NCBI GenBank assembly: GCA_964622275.1
Contig: CAZUMX010000043.1
Span: 1 to 8,391, forward strand
Direction: 5' to 3'
DNA length: 8,391 nucleotides
From: CAYPEZ01 sp964622275
Lineage (GTDB): Bacteria; Patescibacteriota; Minisyncoccia; Phycocordibacterales; UBA6899
Part shown: piece by piece, positions 4,306 through 8,391 of the stretch
How positions within the stretch are numbered: the first letter of the stretch is position 1
Layout: the number at the start of each line of letters is the position of its first letter
The notes under the pieces: model-generated
The model's database searches: none
What the model was told of the DNA's origin: nothing
What the model saw: the letters and a program-made list of their open reading frames with translations, nothing else
Made by a program: the position numbers and the translations under genes

Positions 4306-5442
4306 TTATTGATATTGATTAGTAATAAACATTATTGCGAGCAAAATTGATGACAAAAGCTCAGCAGCACCACTAGAGACCATGCCATCTTCTTCTCTGA
4401 GAATTATCGAAAACTTTCCCTCTTTAGGAATTTTTATTGCACCACCAATTTTGTTACCACCGATTTGTCCTAGATCTCGCAGCAGTTCTTTAAGAGAATC
4501 AGTATCATTTTGATCAAGCATCTTTCTCGATTTATCAATCTTCTCTTTGTACATGTGCAATGCATTTAGTACACCATCCTTCTCTGGACCAAGTGATTCA
4601 TCATGTTCGTCGATGAATGAATATAGCTTATCCAACGCAACAGACATTTGTTCTGTCTTTCTTTCATTATCAAACGGTGTTCTGCATTTAAGGCAATAGC
4701 CGCGCAATCCAAAAAAGGGAGCATGTTCACCACAGTGTTGGCAAATCATGTCTGTTGTATGGTCTTTACCTTTTGATTCAATCTCTTTCAGGCCGATATA
4801 AGGATCGTCATATTGAGTTCCATACGGGATAAATTCTATAGACTCCTTAAAACATTTTGATGCCTGGTCTTGATCCTTTGTCTCAGCAAATGCTGATCCG
4901 ACATTGTTGACAATAATAGAGTATAAAAGATCAGATTTTAGTGCTTCATAAAATGTACTAAAATAGGCCGGTAAAAAATACCTCGTATCTCCAACATCTT
5001 TGAAAGCCAGACCTGCCACAGGATTCTCTTTCATCATTCGTGTCGCATCTTCCCCAGATGGGAATAACGCGCTCTTTATTCCATCTCTTGCACAGTTTTT
5101 TGTGGCAATCTGTGAAGCTACTTGCATCCAAGTTTCAGATTTTGTTGATGTATATCTATCGTTATGTTCTCTTACGGGACTACTTTTTATGTCGTCGTAG
5201 ATGTTCTGGAAGAGAGCCTCGATTCCTTGATTGTATGCTTGTATCGCGGAATCAAAGTCGCCGGCCTTTTTATATGTGAGCCCGAGACTGTTGTAAGCTT
5301 CCACGAAACGTGGATCTATAGCCACAGCTTCACGCAAGGCTTTAATTGCAGCATTGTATTGGCCAGAACGTTGAAGAGATATGCCTTCTTCGTAAGCATC
5401 GGCGGCCTTATTATTTATTTGTTTATTGGAATAGTATTTCAT
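4306..5442 (-). CDS. TPR plus zinc-ribbon protein, 378 aa
   Basis: The N-terminus carries two clear TPR units (residues 13-46 and 47-80, e.g. GQYNAAIKALREAVAIDPRF). A further TPR-like helical pair lies near 172-205. A zinc ribbon follows (C234-x2-C237 and C250-x2-C253) whose spacing and flanks (CGEHAPFF...CRTPFDNERKTEQ) resemble the second ribbon of the 298-aa protein two genes upstream. The C-terminus has helices, a glycine-rich loop (GQIGGNKIGG) and a hydrophobic tail (SSILLAIMF, 364-372). I chose the ATG at 5442: it is 4 nt past the upstream stop and opens directly onto the TPR domain. A longer frame from 5511 would overlap the membrane-protein gene by 65 nt and adds 23 residues with no domain. 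The gene abuts the peptidase gene with a one-base gap. It is probably an adaptor linking to the peptidase, an inference from context. Confidence 0.85.
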   Translation of the reverse strand: MKYYSNKQINNKAADAYEEGISLQRSGQYNAAIKALREAVAIDPRFVEAYNSLGLTYKKAGDFDSAIQAYNQGIEALFQNIYDDIKSSPVREHNDRYTSTKSETWMQVASQIATKNCARDGIKSALFPSGEDATRMMKENPVAGLAFKDVGDTRYFLPAYFSTFYEALKSDLLYSIIVNNVGSAFAETKDQDQASKCFKESIEFIPYGTQYDDPYIGLKEIESKGKDHTTDMICQHCGEHAPFFGLRGYCLKCRTPFDNERKTEQMSVALDKLYSFIDEHDESLGPEKDGVLNALHMYKEKIDKSRKMLDQNDTDSLKELLRDLGQIGGNKIGGAIKIPKEGKFSIILREEDGMVSSGAAELLSSILLAIMFITNQYQ

Positions 5443-5446
5443 TTGA

Positions 5447-6436
5447 TTATGCAGTTTCTTGAATCTGTGCCACTGATTTTTTGCGACGAAACATACCGAA
5501 GAATCGACCAATAAGAGCTATGAGGAAGAAACCGTTAAGCCAGAATAGAACGGCAGTTGGTGCTTCGTAGATACCTTGAAATTGAGCATATAACAGATTG
5601 GTGACCATAAAGCCTAGAAAATATACCCATGCCGATGGCCTATATAGATTCTCCTTCTGCTCACCACTTAATTTTTTCTTTATTGATTTCCATTTAATAC
5701 CAGCAATCAAAGCTAAGACCAGAAATATAAATCCGCCCAGATCTGATATCAAATTACCTGCTCCATAAGCACTAAAGTGATAGAACGGCATAGCTACAAC
5801 CTGGAAGGATAGCGCTCCTAAGAGAAACATATGAGGAGAATATCCCAGAAAATCATCCGGTGTAGACTTCCATGCATTTTCTGGAAGAGCCATCTTAGAA
5901 AATCCATACCAAAACGCCGCAATTAGGAAAAATGCCAAGACTGCAACAAAGGCTGCAAATCCGGATTGTATCCATACAACAAATGGGGCGGATATAATCG
6001 CAAGAGGAGCAAGTCCAAAGAAAAAGATTGCGACAAAACTGATGAAAAATCCGGTTACTGATGCCCATATTAAAAAGCTAGCGATAAAGATCCAAATGGA
6101 TAAAATACTCTGAGCGGTTACGAAGCCGACCATTGCTAGAATTGCTGCGGGTACGAAAAAATATCTCTTGCCTGCCGGCTCCCCTTTTGATTCGTGGAAG
6201 TGTTCGATTAGGAGTGATATCGAGTAGATTGCCGGTGCGAACAATTGGACCATAAAAGGCGCAAATATCATCAATGCCACTATAAGTCCAATTCCATAAA
6301 GAATATATTTCAGGACTGGTGCACCCATCAATGCAAAAAGAACAAGTACAATAATCAGTGCGACCCACCAATACTTCTTTAGGAAACTCATTACCTTTTG
6401 TCTCGCATTTGTCGAACTATAATTTTCGTGTTCCAT
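5447..6436 (-). CDS. polytopic membrane protein of unknown function, 329 aa
   Basis: A strongly hydrophobic protein. After a soluble N-terminus of about 22 residues (with FLKK before the first span), likely transmembrane segments lie near 23-38, 42-70, 92-113, 115-139, 142-156, 158-177, 201-220, 230-247, 269-287 and 293-312, so eight to ten spans. Hydrophilic loops occur near 79-91 (HFHESKGEPAGKR), 181-198 and 248-267 (lysine-rich). The C-terminus RRKKSVAQIQETA is basic and probably cytoplasmic by the positive-inside rule. No transporter signature, catalytic motif or rhomboid-type GxSG is visible. Its position between soluble adaptor genes and upstream of a membrane peptidase suggests it anchors the complex or is its membrane component. 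The ATG follows the preceding TAA by one base. The membrane call is firm, the function is unknown. Confidence 0.85.
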   Translation of the reverse strand: MEHENYSSTNARQKVMSFLKKYWWVALIIVLVLFALMGAPVLKYILYGIGLIVALMIFAPFMVQLFAPAIYSISLLIEHFHESKGEPAGKRYFFVPAAILAMVGFVTAQSILSIWIFIASFLIWASVTGFFISFVAIFFFGLAPLAIISAPFVVWIQSGFAAFVAVLAFFLIAAFWYGFSKMALPENAWKSTPDDFLGYSPHMFLLGALSFQVVAMPFYHFSAYGAGNLISDLGGFIFLVLALIAGIKWKSIKKKLSGEQKENLYRPSAWVYFLGFMVTNLLYAQFQGIYEAPTAVLFWLNGFFLIALIGRFFGMFRRKKSVAQIQETA

Positions 6437-6437
6437 A

Positions 6438-7334
6438 TTATTTTTTTAAATGAAGTAAATAATCAATGTTCATTGCAAGCAAAACAGATATCCAGTCCTG
6501 CTTTGTTTTGGCATCGCCGTCCGACCCACCGATGCGTCCTGCATCCCCATTCTTAATCTCCACACCAACACCCTGATTTCTTGCAAGAATATAGTGAGTT
6601 TTGTGGAGTAGCTCATATATGTATTCGACTAGATCTTCTTCCGGCATCTCATCCTTCTCGACGGCTCTTGTTATTGTGTAGACCAGGACAAATATAAGCT
6701 CCTCGAGGCTTTCTTCGTCTTCTCCATCGTCGTCTAGAAAGGACTCACAAAATTCTAGTATTTGTTTTGTGGCCACTATGAGCTTTTGCGTCTCTGAGAA
6801 TTGCGTTCCACACTCCTCACATCTGTCATGGATGAAAGCAATTCTCTTTCCGCAGTTGAGACATTCCGATTTAGTCAGTGTCAGTCTGCGCTTATCTCTT
6901 TCATCAAGAACTTCTTTTTGCGCCATATCATCAGCAATAGCAAAAAGCATGTGGTATGTTGGATGTGATTGCCAGTCTCCGGTCACCCTATCGATAATCT
7001 CGCGCAGATTGTGTATTGAAAGTTCCAAATCCTTGCCAGCTTTCACTAGAGAAGATGCATAAAGTTGATCTCCTATGCTCATACTTTCGCTTGATAGGGC
7101 CTGTGCGATCACAACCTCTCGCCTTGTTTTTGGGAAACGCCCGCAGAATATGCATGGTGTCGACGAGAAATTTATTAGCTTTCCGCAGAACTGGCACACA
7201 TATATTATTGTGAAGTGAGGTTTGTTTTTGAGAAGACCCAGTTCCTGGAGACCACGTGTTGCTAGATCAGATTTGGTTATGATCTTCTCTACTGAATATT
7301 CTGGAATTTTTTGTAGTTTATTATCCTTGTTCAT
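6438..7334 (-). CDS. double zinc-ribbon protein of unknown function, 298 aa
   Basis: Unrecognised as a named family. Residues 13-36 (YSVEKIITKSDLATRGLQEL region) repeat the N-terminal module of the preceding TPR protein. Two four-cysteine zinc-ribbon knuckles follow: C47-x2-C50 with C61-x2-C64, and C158-x2-C161 with C172-x2-C175, the second reading CLNCGKRIAF...CEECGTQF. Between and after them are helical segments, an acidic patch at 201-212, a glycine-rich linker near 264-274 and a hydrophobic C-terminal helix (WISVLLAMN, 281-289). Such ribbons usually bind zinc and mediate protein or nucleic-acid contacts. The acidic patch and lack of basic clusters lean towards protein contacts, which is inference. 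The start overlaps the previous stop by 14 nt, no Shine-Dalgarno sequence is visible, and the next ATG follows its stop after one base. Confidence 0.82.
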   Translation of the reverse strand: MNKDNKLQKIPEYSVEKIITKSDLATRGLQELGLLKNKPHFTIIYVCQFCGKLINFSSTPCIFCGRFPKTRREVVIAQALSSESMSIGDQLYASSLVKAGKDLELSIHNLREIIDRVTGDWQSHPTYHMLFAIADDMAQKEVLDERDKRRLTLTKSECLNCGKRIAFIHDRCEECGTQFSETQKLIVATKQILEFCESFLDDDGEDEESLEELIFVLVYTITRAVEKDEMPEEDLVEYIYELLHKTHYILARNQGVGVEIKNGDAGRIGGSDGDAKTKQDWISVLLAMNIDYLLHLKK

Positions 7335-7989
7335 GGAGTTTTGAAAGTTCTATCACTTTGTTTCTGGCAAAATCTGCGGTCGGAAACTCTTGAGCCGCCT
7401 TTTTGTACTGCTCGATCGCTTCCTCAATTCGTCCCTGATATTCCAGGAACTGCCCTTTGCGAACCATCGGCATTTCGTCATTACGTTCAATTTCTATCGC
7501 CTTATTGATGTATTCGTATGCCTCGTTAAATTTACCCATGAAATATAAGCACTGGGCGATATCATCAAGTGTCGCGCCATTGTCAGGACCAAGTTCGAAT
7601 GATTGCTTATAATCTGCCAGAGCCGCATCATATTTTTTCATCTTCATGTACGAATCTCCTCTAAATTTCCAAAGGAAAAAATGTTGCTTTTCTTCATCAA
7701 CACATCGACTTAAAATATCAACTGATTTTTCGTAGCATCCTTTTTCATAGAGACATCTGCCGTAATAACAAAGTGTTAGAAAATGATTGGGATCGGTATC
7801 GAGTATTTCCTTTGCTATGGCCATACATCCATCTATGTCCTTTGATTCGTATTTACTCTTTAGATTGTTAAAAAGAGATTCAATCTTAGGCCACAGACTC
7901 AGGTCACGAAGACCACGTTTTACAAGCCTTGAGTCTTCGCTCAATTTTTCTAGTGAATAATATGGTGATTTTATTGGTTTATTGTCCAT
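7321..7989 (-). CDS. TPR-repeat protein, 222 aa
   Basis: A soluble protein with no signal peptide or membrane segment. Residues 10-32 form a short module (YYSLEKLSEDS...RGLRDLSL) that also occurs at the N-terminus of the next gene. From about residue 40 the chain is a helical repeat, with recognisable tetratricopeptide units near 70-103, 104-137, 138-171 and 172-205 (for example LWKFRGDSYMKMKKYDAALA, and the MGKFNEAYEYINKAIEI part of the third unit). TPR arrays are protein-protein adaptors, so a scaffold role beside the J-domain protein is a reasonable inference, but no partner can be read from the sequence. The ATG lies inside the last codons of the J-domain gene, and the gene's own stop overlaps the following start by 14 nt. 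There is no strong Shine-Dalgarno sequence (only a GAAG/A-rich stretch), which fits coupled translation. Confidence 0.88.
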   Translation of the reverse strand: MDNKPIKSPYYSLEKLSEDSRLVKRGLRDLSLWPKIESLFNNLKSKYESKDIDGCMAIAKEILDTDPNHFLTLCYYGRCLYEKGCYEKSVDILSRCVDEEKQHFFLWKFRGDSYMKMKKYDAALADYKQSFELGPDNGATLDDIAQCLYFMGKFNEAYEYINKAIEIERNDEMPMVRKGQFLEYQGRIEEAIEQYKKAAQEFPTADFARNKVIELSKLHEQG

Positions 7990-8391
7990 ATTTTTTCTTC
8001 AACTCAGCTAACTGGTTCTGCTTGCTAGCTATTTCAGAAAGGACCTTGTCTGCAAGTTCCCGAAGCAGATCACGTTTTTGATTGGTAGCAGTAGCAATAT
8101 TCTCTCTCAGAATGTACCACTCGGATTTTTTAAGCAAAATGTACTGCTGATTTGCTTTCATCACGGCATTTTCAAGTTTAGACAGTTTTTGTTTCAGCAT
8201 TTCTATTGTGCGTACAGTCATGTCTTCACTGAATCGTTTTTCATCAATTGCTCTCAAGGCCTCAAGGTCGTTATTGGCATACGCCTCGTTTACCTTTTTC
8301 ATGATCACATCATCACCACCATTCAGATCTGGATGGAATTTGTGCGCCAGCTTTCTATAAAGTCTTTTTATCTCCTCTTGTTCATATTCTG
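7979..8391 (-). CDS. J-domain (DnaJ-like) protein, 5' end outside the window
   Basis: The frame is open to the window edge and gives 136 visible residues. The first 35 or so match the second half of a J-domain: a basic helix II (IKRLYRKLAHKF), the HPD tripeptide at visible residues 19-21, a loop (LNGGDD), and helix III ending in NEAYANND. In this family the HPD loop stimulates Hsp70 (DnaK) ATPase. Helix I is missing because the gene runs off the window. The remaining 100 residues are charged and helical with a likely coiled coil, and end in LAELKKKYGQ. There is no G/F region, zinc-finger repeat or substrate-binding domain of full DnaJ, so this is a specialised co-chaperone. A GTG at 8308 could be taken as a start, but it lies inside the J-domain just after the HPD loop and would destroy the domain. 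The stop overlaps the next gene by 11 nt. The J-domain call is firm; the client is unknown. Confidence 0.85.
   Translation of the reverse strand, partial: EYEQEEIKRLYRKLAHKFHPDLNGGDDVIMKKVNEAYANNDLEALRAIDEKRFSEDMTVRTIEMLKQKLSKLENAVMKANQQYILLKKSEWYILRENIATATNQKRDLLRELADKVLSEIASKQNQLAELKKKYGQ

Noticed and set aside
5443..5511. Upstream start for the 378-aa TPR/zinc-ribbon protein
   Set aside because: It would overlap the membrane-protein gene by 65 nt and adds 23 residues without domain content. The ATG at 5442 sits 4 nt after the upstream stop like the other junctions.
1..8391. CRISPR array or insertion sequence
   Set aside because: I found no regularly spaced direct repeats, no transposase gene and no terminal inverted repeats with a target duplication.

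Overview
The window looks like a chromosomal stretch from an uncultured bacterium with a compact genome, most likely of the candidate phyla radiation (Patescibacteria). This is an inference from several features: moderate-to-low GC, a tiny KGG-type protein, a YerC/TrpR-like regulator beside tRNA genes, promoters that put the start codon at or next to +1 (leaderless mRNAs), and one-base gaps or short overlaps between genes. No rRNA or universal marker gene is present, so the assignment stays tentative. Every gene I can support is on the minus strand, so transcription runs from high to low coordinates.

Right part (8391 down to 3462): a tightly packed run of six genes. These encode a J-domain protein cut by the window edge, a TPR protein, a double zinc-ribbon protein, a polytopic membrane protein, a TPR plus zinc-ribbon protein, and an SppA-like S49 membrane-anchored peptidase. 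Junctions are overlaps of 11 and 14 nt or gaps of 1 to 4 nt, mostly without a clear Shine-Dalgarno sequence, so translational coupling is likely. A nested hairpin with a T-run (3351-3397) closes the unit. I do not recognise this gene set as a named system. The parts (J-domain, TPR adaptors, zinc ribbons, membrane protein, peptidase) suggest a membrane-linked protein-handling module, and this is the best candidate here for an undescribed system.

Middle (3345 down to 1737): tRNA-Phe(GAA) and tRNA-Arg(TCT), both with encoded CCA and one base apart, then a YerC/TrpR-like regulator from an apparently leaderless promoter. Next comes a perfect 23-bp dyad, and then a GC-rich 335-aa gene of unknown function with a strong Shine-Dalgarno sequence and its own intrinsic terminator. 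That gene differs from its neighbours in base composition and in initiation signal.

Left part (1736 down to 1): a consensus-like promoter with a perfect inverted repeat over its -10 box, followed by a leader of about 240 nt. Several leader stems are complete only with G-U pairs on the minus strand, and two GAAA and one GCAA tetraloop are present. The leader ends in a terminator-like hairpin just ahead of a tyrosine recombinase gene. This may be a cis-regulatory RNA or a free-standing small RNA. After the recombinase comes a 46-aa KGG-motif gene from a second leaderless promoter. The last 222 bases hold three inverted repeats and no gene I can support.
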